A stretch of DNA of 64,000 nt from Chryseobacterium takakiae (GCF_900129385.1 NZ_FQVO01000011.1:1-64000), one strand, 5' to 3'; shown: positions 36,799 through 45,640, counted from the stretch's first letter. A program made the numbers and translations. Notes: generated by a model from the letters alone, not told the origin.

Positions 36799-37406
36799 TA
36801 TTCAGTGAATACTTCAGGTGCTTTTTCTGCGCCTGCCGCAGCTTTGAAATAAGGTTTTTCTTTAAAGTTGGTAAAGTTTGCCAAAATATTATTCGGGAAC
36901 TTTTTAATGGTTGTATTATAATCCTGAGCTGCCTGATTGTAGTATACCGTTTCTGTACGGATGCTGTTTTCAATGGCAGTGTATTCTCTCTGGAAATTAA
37001 TGTATTGCTGGTCTGCTTTTAAATTCGGATAGGATTCCACAACAGCCATCAATCTGCTTAATGCTCCGGATAATTCACCCTGTGCAGCCTGGAATCTTGC
37101 CAAATCCTGCTCTGTCATATTCGTAGGATCGATGTTGATGGAGGTTGCTTTTGAACGGGCCTCAACCACTTTTGTTAATGTTTCCTGCTCAAATTTGGAA
37201 TAAGATTTTACGGTTCTTTCAAGATTGGGAATCAGGTTGGCTCTTTTCTGATAAACCGTTTCTATATTAGACCATTTGGTATTTACGTTCTGTTCTTTCG
37301 TTACAAAATTATTGTAGCCGCTTTTTCCCCAGAAGAATAAAACTGCAACGATAATCAGAAGAGCAATGCCGATGGTTCCGGCGCTCAGACAGCCTCTGTT
37401 TTTCAT
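36798..37406 (-). CDS. lemA: LemA-family protein
   Basis: This 202-aa protein has an N-terminal membrane helix (IGIALLIIVAVLFFWG) and a long helical domain with the LemA signature WSNIETVYQKRANLIPNL. LemA proteins are membrane-attached helical proteins of unclear function that co-occur with TPM proteins. It is the first gene of the operon. A -7 box (TATATTTG, minus strand, 37445-37438) lies about 30 bases upstream. Confidence 0.92.
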   Translation of the reverse strand: MKNRGCLSAGTIGIALLIIVAVLFFWGKSGYNNFVTKEQNVNTKWSNIETVYQKRANLIPNLERTVKSYSKFEQETLTKVVEARSKATSINIDPTNMTEQDLARFQAAQGELSGALSRLMAVVESYPNLKADQQYINFQREYTAIENSIRTETVYYNQAAQDYNTTIKKFPNNILANFTNFKEKPYFKAAAGAEKAPEVFTE

Positions 37407-37457
37407 AGTTTAATTTTTTAATATTTTTTGTGCTGATCAAATATACAAATTATGTGC

Positions 37458-37465
37458 TAATTTTG
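37458..37465 (+). promoter_or_regulatory. -7 box of folA
   Basis: TAATTTTG fits TAnnTTTG and lies 15 bases before the folA start. The divergent lemA -7 box is only 12 bases to the left, so the two promoters are tightly packed. Confidence 0.5.
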
Positions 37466-37480
37466 TAAAAAATAATTTTA

Positions 37481-37975
37481 ATGACAACAATAGTCGTGGC
37501 AATGGGAGTAAAGAATGAAATTGGTTTTGAAAATCAGTTACTTTGGCATCTCCCAAAAGATTTAAAACACTTTAAAGAGATCACTTCCGGACATCCGGTG
37601 ATTATGGGAAGAAAAACATATGAAAGCATCGGAAAACCTCTTCCCAATCGTACGAATATTGTTGTGTCTAGAAAGAACGACTGGTTTGAAGAAGGGATTC
37701 TGATTGTGGGAAGTATAAAGGAAGCCGTAAAATTTGCCAAGAAAATTGATGAGGAAATTTTCATCATCGGCGGTGGTAAAATTTATGAACAGACAATGGA
37801 TATGGTTGATAAGCTTGAAGTAACTTTAGTAAAAGCTGATCTTGAAGCAGATACTTTCTTTCCAAAGATCGATTCTAAGATCTGGAAAAAAACAGATGAA
37901 ATCTGCCACGAAAAAGATGAAAAGAATCAATATGATTTTTGCTTTCAAACGTATGAGAAAATTAAGAGTGAATAA
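37481..37975 (+). CDS. folA: Dihydrofolate reductase
   Basis: This 164-aa enzyme reduces dihydrofolate with NADPH. Signature segments are IVVAMGVKNEIGFENQLLWHLPKDLKHF at the N-terminus (quoted in part: the WHLPKDLKHF core), VIMGRKTYESIGKPLPNR and EIFIIGGGKIYEQ. Length is typical of chromosomal DHFR. It is preceded by a -7 box at 37458-37465. Confidence 0.96.
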   Translation: MTTIVVAMGVKNEIGFENQLLWHLPKDLKHFKEITSGHPVIMGRKTYESIGKPLPNRTNIVVSRKNDWFEEGILIVGSIKEAVKFAKKIDEEIFIIGGGKIYEQTMDMVDKLEVTLVKADLEADTFFPKIDSKIWKKTDEICHEKDEKNQYDFCFQTYEKIKSE

Positions 37976-38039
37976 TCAAAGAGTTAGAAGTTGTGGAAAT
38001 TCTCGTTTCCAACTTCTAGTTTCTAACCTCTAATTTTTC

Positions 38040-38047
38040 TATCTTTG
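38040..38047 (+). promoter_or_regulatory. -7 box of the 188-aa TPR-like gene
   Basis: TATCTTTG fits TAnnTTTG and lies 18 bases before the ATG at 38066. No clear -33 TTG is seen. Confidence 0.45.
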
Positions 38048-38065
38048 CACTTTTAAAATTTAATA

Positions 38066-38632
38066 ATGAATAAATACATAAAGTTCGTAATCTCTGCGAT
38101 AATTATTGCAATAGCAGTTTATCTGATGATGAATAGAAATATCGGATGGGGAATTGTTTTGGTTATTCTATCTGCTATTCCGATTCTGCTTTTCTTTAAA
38201 AATGAATATATTCTTCTTGCTTTCTGGCAGCTGAGAAAACAGAATATGGAAAAGGCGGCAGACTGGCTGAAAAATATCACGAATTACCAGACACAGCTTC
38301 ACAAATCTCAGTATGGTTATTTTCATTACCTTACCGGATTAACACAAGCACAAGATCATCCGACAAAGGTAGAACCTCTCATGAAAAAAGCATTAGAGTA
38401 CGGTCTTAATATGAAGCATGACCGTGCAATGGCTACGTTAAATCTTGCCGCTGCTGCGATTTCAAAAGGAAGAAAACAGGAAGGACAAAAATTACTTGAT
38501 GAGGCGAAACGGCTGGACAGCGCCGGAATGATGACCGATCAGATCAAAATGATGAAAGAACAGCTGAAAATGCCGACTATGCAGAAACACATGCATAATC
38601 CTAATATGAGAAACAGAGGGAAATTCTTTTAA
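38066..38632 (+). CDS. Membrane protein with TPR-like cytoplasmic domain
   Basis: This 188-aa protein has two closely spaced hydrophobic helices (residues of about 7-25 and 27-47). A helical domain with TPR-like pairs follows (NMEKAADWLKNITNYQ, then KVEPLMKKALEYGLN, then RKQEGQKLLDEAKRL). The tail is rich in Met, Asn and His. I cannot assign a function; a scaffold role is the usual guess for such proteins. A terminator follows at 38654-38679. Confidence 0.7.
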   Translation: MNKYIKFVISAIIIAIAVYLMMNRNIGWGIVLVILSAIPILLFFKNEYILLAFWQLRKQNMEKAADWLKNITNYQTQLHKSQYGYFHYLTGLTQAQDHPTKVEPLMKKALEYGLNMKHDRAMATLNLAAAAISKGRKQEGQKLLDEAKRLDSAGMMTDQIKMMKEQLKMPTMQKHMHNPNMRNRGKFF

Positions 38633-38653
38633 AGAAAATTAAATAAAAAAATG

Positions 38654-38679
38654 AAAGCATCTAATTTTTTGGATGCTTT
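38654..38679 (+). terminator. Terminator of the 188-aa TPR-like gene
   Basis: AAAGCATC (38654-38661) pairs with GATGCTTT (38672-38679), followed by TGTTTT. Confidence 0.75.
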
Positions 38680-38730
38680 TGTTTTATACAAGGTAATTTA
38701 ATATTTAATCTCTTATTATTAAAATTAATT

Positions 38731-39369
38731 TTACATCTCAGAATTATTTTCATACCCATAAAATTTCGGGATCTGCCAGTGGTATTTCACGGCTAACGTT
38801 CTGATGGAAACAATCAGTAAAATAGTGAAAATCTGAATGATGGTATATGATAAAGTGGTAAACTTGGTCAGTAATAAAAATGCAGAACCTCCCACGATAC
38901 AGGCCGTTGCATAGATTTCTTTTCTGAAAATCAAAGGGATTCTATTGAGTAGAATATCCCGGATAATACCTCCGAAACATCCGGTAATAGTTCCTAATCC
39001 AATACAGATTAAAGGATGAATATCTGCATGAAGTCCTTTCTGAACGCCGATAATCGTAAACAAGCCCAGTCCGAAACTATCGAAAATAAATAACGTTACC
39101 CTAAAGTTTTTTTCAAAAGATTTAAAAACCATGGTGAAAATGCTGGTCAGGATGATTAAAGCACATGTTAAAAGATCATGCATCCAGAATACCGGGATAT
39201 CCAGTAATAAATCTCTTACCGTTCCTCCACCCACTGAAGTTACAAATGCAATGATCAGTACCCCGAACGGATCGAGCCGTTTCTGCATCGCCGCAAAACT
39301 TCCCGACATCGAAAAAGATATCGTTCCCAGGACTTCTATGGCAAAATTGAACTGTTCGTGCATATTCAT
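38731..39369 (-). CDS. TRIC-type channel family protein (UPF0126/YicG)
   Basis: This 212-aa inner-membrane protein has seven hydrophobic segments arranged as two UPF0126 repeats. Each repeat carries the glycine-rich signature: FVTSVGGGTVRDLLL in the first and ITGCFGGIIRDILLN in the second. Prokaryotic TRIC homologs are trimeric potassium-permeable channels. The start at 39369 has an alternative ATG two codons later. It lies downstream of coaD on the same strand. Confidence 0.88.
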   Translation of the reverse strand: MNMHEQFNFAIEVLGTISFSMSGSFAAMQKRLDPFGVLIIAFVTSVGGGTVRDLLLDIPVFWMHDLLTCALIILTSIFTMVFKSFEKNFRVTLFIFDSFGLGLFTIIGVQKGLHADIHPLICIGLGTITGCFGGIIRDILLNRIPLIFRKEIYATACIVGGSAFLLLTKFTTLSYTIIQIFTILLIVSIRTLAVKYHWQIPKFYGYENNSEM

Positions 39370-39443
39370 GAATGATAAAAGATGATTGATTATTGATTTT
39401 TTTGAATATTGTATCAGTCATCAATCATCATTTATCAATTATT

Positions 39444-39911
39444 TTATTTTTTCTCAACTCTCACCGAGTCCGGAACCAGCAGCTCATATTCTCCGCCGTG
39501 GTTGATGATTTCCCTCACAATGCTGCTGCTGATGAAGGATTTTCCTGATGAGGTTAATAAAAATACAGTTTCCAGTTTTTTGTGGGCTAAAGTTCTGTTG
39601 GTATGAGCAATCGCTTTTTCGAATTCAAAATCGGCAGGATTCCTCAATCCTCGGATAATGTATTGAGCATTTTTTTCAAAACAGTAATCTACAGTGAGGC
39701 CTTCGAAATAATCAACCTCTACATTCGGAAATTCGGCAACGGAATTTTGAATGAACTCCATTCTTTTTTCCAGAGGAAACATATATTTCTTTTGGGAATT
39801 CTGCCCGATGGCAATGATTAATTTATCAAAAAGCGGCGCTGCCCGTTCTATGATATCGTAATGTCCTAAAGTAATAGGGTCAAATGAACCCGGGAAAACA
39901 GCAATTTTCAT
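39444..39911 (-). CDS. coaD: Phosphopantetheine adenylyltransferase
   Basis: This 155-aa enzyme makes dephospho-CoA from 4'-phosphopantetheine and ATP. The nucleotidyltransferase motif GSFDPITLGH ends at His17, and the second signature SGKSFISSSIVREI lies near the C-terminus (the usual ISST/S-R motif). The segment IRGLRNPADFEFE is also diagnostic. The ddl gene lies 79 bp upstream on the same strand, and the two may be co-transcribed. Confidence 0.97.
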   Translation of the reverse strand: MKIAVFPGSFDPITLGHYDIIERAAPLFDKLIIAIGQNSQKKYMFPLEKRMEFIQNSVAEFPNVEVDYFEGLTVDYCFEKNAQYIIRGLRNPADFEFEKAIAHTNRTLAHKKLETVFLLTSSGKSFISSSIVREIINHGGEYELLVPDSVRVEKK

Positions 39912-39990
39912 GCGTAAAATAGTTTTGAGTTTTAGGTTTCGGATTAAGGTTTTACAAACCGTTTACCGCTCACCTCTAATATCTAACTTC

Positions 39991-40980
39991 TTATTTATTT
40001 TTATTTAATGCTTTTTGAACTTCATTTCCGCAAAGGTCTGCGATAGAAATTCCGTAAATTTTAGCCTGTTGCGGAAGAATGCTTGCAGGAGAAAAGCCTG
40101 GATTGGTATTCATTTCCAGCATGTAGGGAATTCCGTCCATCAGAATGTATTCACTTCGTGAAAAACCGCTCATTCCAAGAGAATTGTACGCTCTTTTTGC
40201 AATCTCTTCTACGCGGATTCTCGTTTCATCATCAATTCTTGCAGGAGTAATTTCTTCCGATGCTCCTTCATACTTAGCTTCGTAATCGAAAAATTCATTT
40301 TTCGGAACAATTTCGGTGATGCCCAGGACAATGGCTTCTCCTTTATAATCGACAACGCCTACGGATACTTCCATTCCGTCAAGGAAACTTTCAATTAAAA
40401 TTTCATCATCTTCCTTAAAAGCGACTTCCGTTGCAGCAATAAGTTCTGATTTCTCTTTTACTTTTGAAATTCCCAATGAAGATCCCGACTGGTTCGGTTT
40501 AACAAAAACAGGGAGTCCAAGATTTTCTATAATTTCATCTGGATTGATTTCTTCGCCTTTCCTTAGATAAACACTTTTAGCAGAAGGGATACCGTATTTT
40601 GAAAGTACGGCCAACGTGTCTTTTTTATTGAAAGTAAGGGCACTCTGGTAAAAATCGCAGCCTGTATATTTCTGTCCGATAGCATCCCAGTATGCCTGAA
40701 GAATTCCGTTTTCACCCGGTGTGCCGTGAATAATGTTGAAACAGACATCAAATTTCAACGATGTATTGTTATCTGTTGTTACAGAAAAATCACCTTTGTT
40801 GATCTGGAATTTCCGGTTATTTTCATCTAAAAAATACCATTCATCCCGAAGAACAACTACTTTATATACATCATAGAGATTTCTGTCCAGGGAATCATAG
40901 ATCAGTTGTCCGCTCTTGAGTGATACAACGTATTCCTCAGAATAGCCTCCCATCACTACAGCAACACTTTTTTTGCTCAT
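39991..40980 (-). CDS. ddl: D-alanine--D-alanine ligase
   Basis: This 329-aa ATP-grasp enzyme joins two D-alanines for peptidoglycan synthesis. The N-terminal domain has VVMGGYSEEYVVSLKSG and IIHGTPGENGILQAYWD. The ATP-grasp core includes LPVFVKPNQSGSSLGISKV, and the metal-binding end reads MLEMNTNPGFSPASILP. A -7 box (TAAATTTG, minus strand, 41010-41003) lies 23 bases upstream. The divergent neighbour encodes a PASTA protein, also linked to the cell wall. Confidence 0.96.
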   Translation of the reverse strand: MSKKSVAVVMGGYSEEYVVSLKSGQLIYDSLDRNLYDVYKVVVLRDEWYFLDENNRKFQINKGDFSVTTDNNTSLKFDVCFNIIHGTPGENGILQAYWDAIGQKYTGCDFYQSALTFNKKDTLAVLSKYGIPSAKSVYLRKGEEINPDEIIENLGLPVFVKPNQSGSSLGISKVKEKSELIAATEVAFKEDDEILIESFLDGMEVSVGVVDYKGEAIVLGITEIVPKNEFFDYEAKYEGASEEITPARIDDETRIRVEEIAKRAYNSLGMSGFSRSEYILMDGIPYMLEMNTNPGFSPASILPQQAKIYGISIADLCGNEVQKALNKNK

Positions 40981-41002
40981 ATTCTTAAAGTATCAATTAG
41001 GG

Positions 41003-41029
41003 CAAATTTAATGATTTTATATCATGCAA
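41003..41029 (-). promoter_or_regulatory. Promoter of ddl
   Basis: On the minus strand TAAATTTG (41010-41003) has a TTG (41029-41027) 16 bases further upstream, slightly closer than the usual 17-23. Confidence 0.45.
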
Positions 41030-41099
41030 TTTTGGAAATTCTTAAATTTTGAAAACGAAAATGCTCAAGGTAAATCGAAGCACATTCTAAAATATTAAT

Positions 41100-41107
41100 T
41101 ATATTTG
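41100..41107 (+). promoter_or_regulatory. -7 box of the PASTA gene
   Basis: TATATTTG fits TAnnTTTG and lies 24 bases before the ATG at 41132. It overlaps an in-frame TTG at 41105, arguing against that upstream start. Confidence 0.5.
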
Positions 41108-41131
41108 CTGTCTAATTATAGTATTTTTAGT

Positions 41132-42229
41132 ATGCTTAAATCACTTTTCAATTGGAAAGTTTTACTGAACTTAGTTGTTGCCATCGGTGTTTTCGTGGGA
41201 TTGGTTTGGCTTACATTCCGTTGGCTGGAGTATCACACCAATCACGGTCAGGAAATTCCCGTTCCCAATATTGTCAATAAATCGGTACAGGAAGCAATCA
41301 AAATATTGGACGATTCAGGGTTGGATTATGAAGTGGACAGTTTTAAATATGATCCCAAATACAGACCGTTCCAGGTATTGCAGGTGTATCCTGCGCCCGG
41401 ATCCCGTGTAAAAGACGGAAGAGCAATTCAGCTGAAAGTGAATCCGAGAACCTGGGCCAGAGTGGAAGTTCCTGATGTCATTAATAAATATTCAGGTCTT
41501 GCATTCCAGAGATTGGAACAGGTAGGATTAAAAGTTGGAGATACTATTTTTGAACCAAGCATTCAGAAAGATGCAGTGTTAAGAATATTGTACAAAGGAA
41601 CGGCTGTTAAACCTAAAACCAAACTTCCAAGATTTTCTGTGGTGGATGTTGTGATCGGTTCAGGGCCGCTGAGAAATATAACTATTCCTAATGTTGTGGG
41701 ACTTACGGTAAAAGAAGCAAGAGCGGTGATCGCCAGAAGTATGTTTGAAGTGGGTCTTGTAGAGCATGAAGACGGCAGTAAAGACGAATCGGATATTATC
41801 TATTATCAGGATCCTGCTGCAGGAGATGTGAGAGATCAGGGAATGCAGATGGATCTTTGGGCAAGTAAAAGAACTCCGGCTGAACTGAGAGCAAAAATAG
41901 AAGAGTTGAATTCTATTTATAGAATGAAGGTAGATACAGGTTTGCCGCCTATTCAGTATCAGGAAATGCCTGTTTACCAAGAGCAGACTGATGTTCCGCC
42001 TCCGCCGTCAACAACACCTAAAAGAGAAACTCCCACGCCTTCTGCTGAGGTTCAGAAAACAAATACTCAGAAACCTGCGGCAAAGACTACTACTTCCTCG
42101 GTAAATGATCCATCAAAGCCGAAAACTCCGTCTTCCACTACCACTGGAACCAATACGGCTAATAAACCTGCTGCAACTACACAGAAACCTTCAGAAAAGC
42201 CGAAAGCTAAAAAAATAGTTGTAGAATAA
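41132..42229 (+). CDS. Membrane-anchored PASTA domain protein
   Basis: From the ATG at 41132 the product is 365 aa. A single membrane helix near the N-terminus (VLLNLVVAIGVFVGLVWL) is followed by three PASTA domains, opening at PVPNIVNKSVQEAIKILDDS, VEVPDVINKYSGLAFQRLEQ and ITIPNVVGLTVKEARAVIA. The C-terminus is a Pro/Thr/Lys-rich tail. PASTA domains bind muropeptides in Ser/Thr kinases and penicillin-binding proteins. Here there is neither a kinase nor a transpeptidase domain, so this is probably a periplasmic peptidoglycan sensor or scaffold. Its position opposite ddl supports a wall-related role. Confidence 0.88.
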   Translation: MLKSLFNWKVLLNLVVAIGVFVGLVWLTFRWLEYHTNHGQEIPVPNIVNKSVQEAIKILDDSGLDYEVDSFKYDPKYRPFQVLQVYPAPGSRVKDGRAIQLKVNPRTWARVEVPDVINKYSGLAFQRLEQVGLKVGDTIFEPSIQKDAVLRILYKGTAVKPKTKLPRFSVVDVVIGSGPLRNITIPNVVGLTVKEARAVIARSMFEVGLVEHEDGSKDESDIIYYQDPAAGDVRDQGMQMDLWASKRTPAELRAKIEELNSIYRMKVDTGLPPIQYQEMPVYQEQTDVPPPPSTTPKRETPTPSAEVQKTNTQKPAAKTTTSSVNDPSKPKTPSSTTTGTNTANKPAATTQKPSEKPKAKKIVVE

Positions 42230-42251
42230 CAACAAATTTTCATAAAAATAC

Positions 42252-42280
42252 AGGCTTCAACTTTCACTATGTTGAAGCCT
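42252..42280 (+). terminator. Terminator of the PASTA gene
   Basis: AGGCTTCAAC (42252-42261) pairs perfectly with GTTGAAGCCT (42271-42280), followed by TTTG. It lies 20 bases before the rluD start, so readthrough or an overlapping promoter must feed rluD. Confidence 0.75.
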
Positions 42281-42300
42281 TTTGTATAAAAAATAGAACA

Positions 42301-43374
42301 ATGGCAGAAGATAACGAAGATTTTTTCGATGAAGAATTATCAGACCAGAACAGTATCGACAATATTGATATTGATGAGGAAAATAAAGGACTTTATGAAC
42401 ACCTTAATATTACGGTGGATAAAAGTCAGGAACCTCTGAGAATCGATAAATTCCTATTGATCTTCCGGCAAAATTCGTCAAGAAATAAAATTTCCCAAAC
42501 CTGCAGGGCCGGAAACGTTATCGTAAACGGCGTTGCTGTAAAACAGAATTACCGTGTAAAGCCAGGCGATCAGATTTCCGTGCTGCTGGCGCATCCGCCA
42601 AGGGAGAATTTTATTATTCCGCAGAATATTCCCATCAATATCGTATACGAAGATGATGATCTGATCGTTGTAGATAAAGATCCCGGAATGGTGGTGCACC
42701 CCGGATTCGGAAACTGGGACGGAACTTTGGTGAATGCTTTAGCGTATCATTTTGAACAGAATGGAGAAAAATCCGATCTCGACAGGGTAGGGCTGGTCCA
42801 CAGGATTGATAAAGATACGTCCGGATTACTGGTTATTGCAAAAAATGAATATGCGTTGAGCTTTTTAGCAAAACAATTCTTCGACAGAAAAACCAAAAGA
42901 TTATATTGGGCTTTCGTCTGGGGAAATGTACAGGATGATGAAGGCACGATAAGAGGTCATATCGGCCGCCACCCGAAAAACAGAATGCAGATGCATACCT
43001 ATGAAGACGGAAGCCAGGGAAAACATGCCGTGACGCATTACAAAGTTCTGGAAAGATTCAGATATATGACCTGGGTAGAATGTAAACTGGAAACAGGAAG
43101 GACCCACCAGATCAGAGCGCACTTCAAACATATTGGGCATACCTTATTTAATGATGAACGATATGAAGGACATACACCTCTCCGTGGTGTGAATCTTCCT
43201 AAGTATAAGCAGTTTATAAAAAATGTATTTGAAATTCTGCCCAGACATGCGCTCCATGCCCATACTTTAGGTTTTATACATCCCACTACAAAAAAGGAAT
43301 TATATTTTGAAAGCCCAATGCCGAAAGATATGGCGGATGCTGTAAAAAAATGGAGAAATTATTTAGAAAACTAA
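42301..43374 (+). CDS. rluD: RluD-family 23S rRNA pseudouridine synthase
   Basis: This 357-aa enzyme has an acidic N-terminal extension, an S4 RNA-binding domain (about 45-105) and the RsuA/RluA catalytic domain. The catalytic motif HRIDKDTSGLLVIAKN puts the active-site aspartate at residue 170. Later motifs are TGRTHQIRAHFKHIGHTL and RHALHAHTLGF. The S4 domain and size favour RluD (helix 69 of 23S rRNA) over RluA or RluC, but specificity is inferred. Confidence 0.9.
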   Translation: MAEDNEDFFDEELSDQNSIDNIDIDEENKGLYEHLNITVDKSQEPLRIDKFLLIFRQNSSRNKISQTCRAGNVIVNGVAVKQNYRVKPGDQISVLLAHPPRENFIIPQNIPINIVYEDDDLIVVDKDPGMVVHPGFGNWDGTLVNALAYHFEQNGEKSDLDRVGLVHRIDKDTSGLLVIAKNEYALSFLAKQFFDRKTKRLYWAFVWGNVQDDEGTIRGHIGRHPKNRMQMHTYEDGSQGKHAVTHYKVLERFRYMTWVECKLETGRTHQIRAHFKHIGHTLFNDERYEGHTPLRGVNLPKYKQFIKNVFEILPRHALHAHTLGFIHPTTKKELYFESPMPKDMADAVKKWRNYLEN

Positions 43375-43394
43375 AAATATATTGAGAATTTTTT

Positions 43395-43402
43395 TATATT
43401 TG
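43395..43402 (+). promoter_or_regulatory. -7 box of the PorP/SprF gene
   Basis: TATATTTG fits TAnnTTTG, 23 bases before the ATG at 43426. Confidence 0.5.
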
Positions 43403-43425
43403 TTGAATTGAAATCAAGATTTGTT

Positions 43426-44376
43426 ATGAGAAAACTATATGCTATCGTATGTTTAGCTCTTTTGTCAAATGCATACAAAGCACAAGAAACATTACCATAC
43501 TATCAACAATACCTTTTGGATGGTGAGTTTCTGTTCAACCCAGCACAATACGGAAAAACAGACTATGTGCAACTTAATCTTAACTATCAGCAGCAATTTT
43601 CGAAGTTCAGTGAGTCTCCTAATGTACAATCCGTGGGGATCAACGCGAACATCTTTGATAGAGTAGGAGCAGGTTTATCTGTATTCAGAGACAGTAATGG
43701 TCCTATTTCTGCAGGAGGTATTACGGCTGGTGCTTCATATTTTATTCCTCTTAGCAGCGAAGGAGACAGAAAAGACCAATTCTCTTTCGGTACAAGCGTA
43801 AGCTTCTACAACATGAATTTTGATTATTCAAAAATTAATACACAGGATGCTTCAGATCCTTTATTACAGGGAAGTGAAAGCAACATTTTTATGGCTTATG
43901 CAAATTTCGGGGTAGCGGCAACGTACAGAAATATCTTTGCAGCAGTTTCCGTGAATGATATTGCCCTTACCAACGACGAAGCGATTGTTAACGGACGTGA
44001 GCCTTCTCCAATTAAATTCTTTTTAAATTTAGGATATGACTGGCATGTAGGTGATAATATCTATTTCACTCCTTCAGCTTTAATCAACCTTAATACAAAC
44101 TCTACAAGAACGATTGATTACAATTTGATGGCAACGTTCTTTAATGATATCAATGCATTCTCTTTCGGGGTAAACTACAGATCTGTTCAGAACAGATTCG
44201 ACAGCCAGCAATTGCAGATTGCGCCGGTAGTGAAAGTACGATTCAACAAATTTATGATTGGTGCAACTTACAACATCGGATTGTCTGATATCCAGGAATA
44301 TGGAGGAAACAGCTTCATGCTTGGAGTTGGATACAACTTCGATAACTTTATTAACCACAGAGGTTATAGATATTAA
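43426..44376 (+). CDS. PorP/SprF-family type IX secretion membrane protein
   Basis: From the ATG at 43426 the product is 316 aa with a signal peptide ending near AYKAQ; an in-frame TTG at 43408 is less likely. The mature start (LPYYQQYLLDGEFLFNPAQYG) and the aromatic, alternating strands match the PorP/SprF outer-membrane barrel family. SprF-type proteins help the T9SS export or attach partner adhesins such as SprB. No adhesin gene is adjacent and no gliding porKLMN cluster is in the window, so this is likely a stand-alone paralog. A terminator at 44400-44420 follows. Confidence 0.9.
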   Translation: MRKLYAIVCLALLSNAYKAQETLPYYQQYLLDGEFLFNPAQYGKTDYVQLNLNYQQQFSKFSESPNVQSVGINANIFDRVGAGLSVFRDSNGPISAGGITAGASYFIPLSSEGDRKDQFSFGTSVSFYNMNFDYSKINTQDASDPLLQGSESNIFMAYANFGVAATYRNIFAAVSVNDIALTNDEAIVNGREPSPIKFFLNLGYDWHVGDNIYFTPSALINLNTNSTRTIDYNLMATFFNDINAFSFGVNYRSVQNRFDSQQLQIAPVVKVRFNKFMIGATYNIGLSDIQEYGGNSFMLGVGYNFDNFINHRGYRY

Positions 44377-44399
44377 TTGATTTAATTTAAATAAATTTG

Positions 44400-44420
44400 A
44401 GCTCTGAATTTTTCAGAGCT
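44400..44420 (+). terminator. Terminator of the PorP/SprF gene abutting hemW
   Basis: AGCTCTGA (44400-44407) pairs with TCAGAGCT (44413-44420), followed by seven T residues. The hemW start codon at 44427 begins inside this T tract. Confidence 0.85.
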
Positions 44421-44426
44421 TTTTTT

Positions 44427-45551
44427 ATGATCTATATTCACATTCCCTTTTGCAAACAGAAATGCAGCTACTGCAATTTTCATTTTTCAACATCTTTGAA
44501 TTTTAAAGATGAAATGCTGGCTGCGATGAAGAAGGAAATCCTCCTCAGGAAGGATGAATTGCAAAATAAAACCCTTCAGTCTCTCTATTTTGGAGGCGGA
44601 ACCCCTTCCATACTTTCACCGGATGAAATAAAATCTCTAATTGATGAGGTTGTAAAACATTTTAATTTTGAAAACGATATTGAAATAACGCTGGAAGCCA
44701 ATCCCGATGATCTGGATAAAAGCTTTCTGAAAGGGCTCTCTGATTCTCCGATAAACCGCTTGTCTATCGGCACGCAGAGTTTTTTTGAAGCAGACTTACA
44801 ACTGATGAACCGTGCACATAGCTCCTCCGAAGCAGAGGACTCGATTAAAAGATCCCAAGATTTCGGATTTGAGAATTTAAGTATTGATTTAATCTACGGT
44901 TCGCCAACTTCCAATATGGAAATCTGGAAACAAAATTTAAATAAAACGATTGCGCTGGAAGTTCCGCATATTTCTTCTTATGCTTTAACAGTAGAACCCA
45001 AAACAGCGTTGGGAAACTGGATTTCAAAGGGGAAAATAATCAGCCCGAAAGAGGAAGAACAGAATCAGGAATTCTATTATTTATCTGATTTTCTTAAAGA
45101 TAAAGGGTTTCAACATTACGAAGTCTCCAATTTTGCAAAACCCGGATTTTACTCAAGGCACAATTCCGCATACTGGAAATATAAAGAGTATTTGGGAATT
45201 GGGCCTTCGGCACACTCTTACAACGGATTTAATGTCCGAAGCTGGAATGTTGCCAACAATCAGCAATACGTTAAAAAATTAAGTTCCGGTCTTTTGGCAA
45301 AAGAGCAAGAAATTCTTTCACAGAAGGATCAGTTTAACGAAATGATGATGATCGGTTTGCGGACAACCTGGGGTGTTGATCTCAATGGTCTGAATGAAAA
45401 ATTCAACGGTGAAATAATGGAATATTTCTATAACGAAATTAAATCAAAGCTTGAAGAAGGTATTTTGGTCATTGAAGAAAATCATTTAAAAATACCTGAA
45501 AGACATTGGTTTATGGCAGACGGAATTGCTGCGGATTTGTTTATGGTTTAG
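44427..45551 (+). CDS. hemW: HemW-type radical SAM protein (heme chaperone)
   Basis: This 374-aa radical SAM protein begins MIYIHIPFCKQKCSYC, with the iron-sulfur cluster cysteines at residues 9, 13 and 16. The GGGTPS SAM-binding segment and the family motif LSIGTQSF follow, and the C-terminal HemN/HemW domain holds NSAYWKYKEYLGIGPSAHS. A phenylalanine (not cysteine) follows the third cysteine by one residue (CSYCNF), as in HemW rather than coproporphyrinogen dehydrogenase HemN. HemW is a heme-binding chaperone. The start directly follows a terminator, leaving no room for a ribosome binding site if transcription begins there. Confidence 0.9.
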   Translation: MIYIHIPFCKQKCSYCNFHFSTSLNFKDEMLAAMKKEILLRKDELQNKTLQSLYFGGGTPSILSPDEIKSLIDEVVKHFNFENDIEITLEANPDDLDKSFLKGLSDSPINRLSIGTQSFFEADLQLMNRAHSSSEAEDSIKRSQDFGFENLSIDLIYGSPTSNMEIWKQNLNKTIALEVPHISSYALTVEPKTALGNWISKGKIISPKEEEQNQEFYYLSDFLKDKGFQHYEVSNFAKPGFYSRHNSAYWKYKEYLGIGPSAHSYNGFNVRSWNVANNQQYVKKLSSGLLAKEQEILSQKDQFNEMMMIGLRTTWGVDLNGLNEKFNGEIMEYFYNEIKSKLEEGILVIEENHLKIPERHWFMADGIAADLFMV

Positions 45552-45632
45552 ATAGAAGGTTTGAACCGGGCGACAGAAGAATGGTTTGTAAAAAACTTCC
45601 GGCTTCCGGCTTCAGGCATCCAACAATTTCAC

Positions 45633-45640
45633 TATTTTTG
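45633..45640 (+). promoter_or_regulatory. -7 box of murI
   Basis: TATTTTTG fits TAnnTTTG. It lies 20 bases before the proposed TTG start of murI, consistent with a short leader. Confidence 0.45.
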
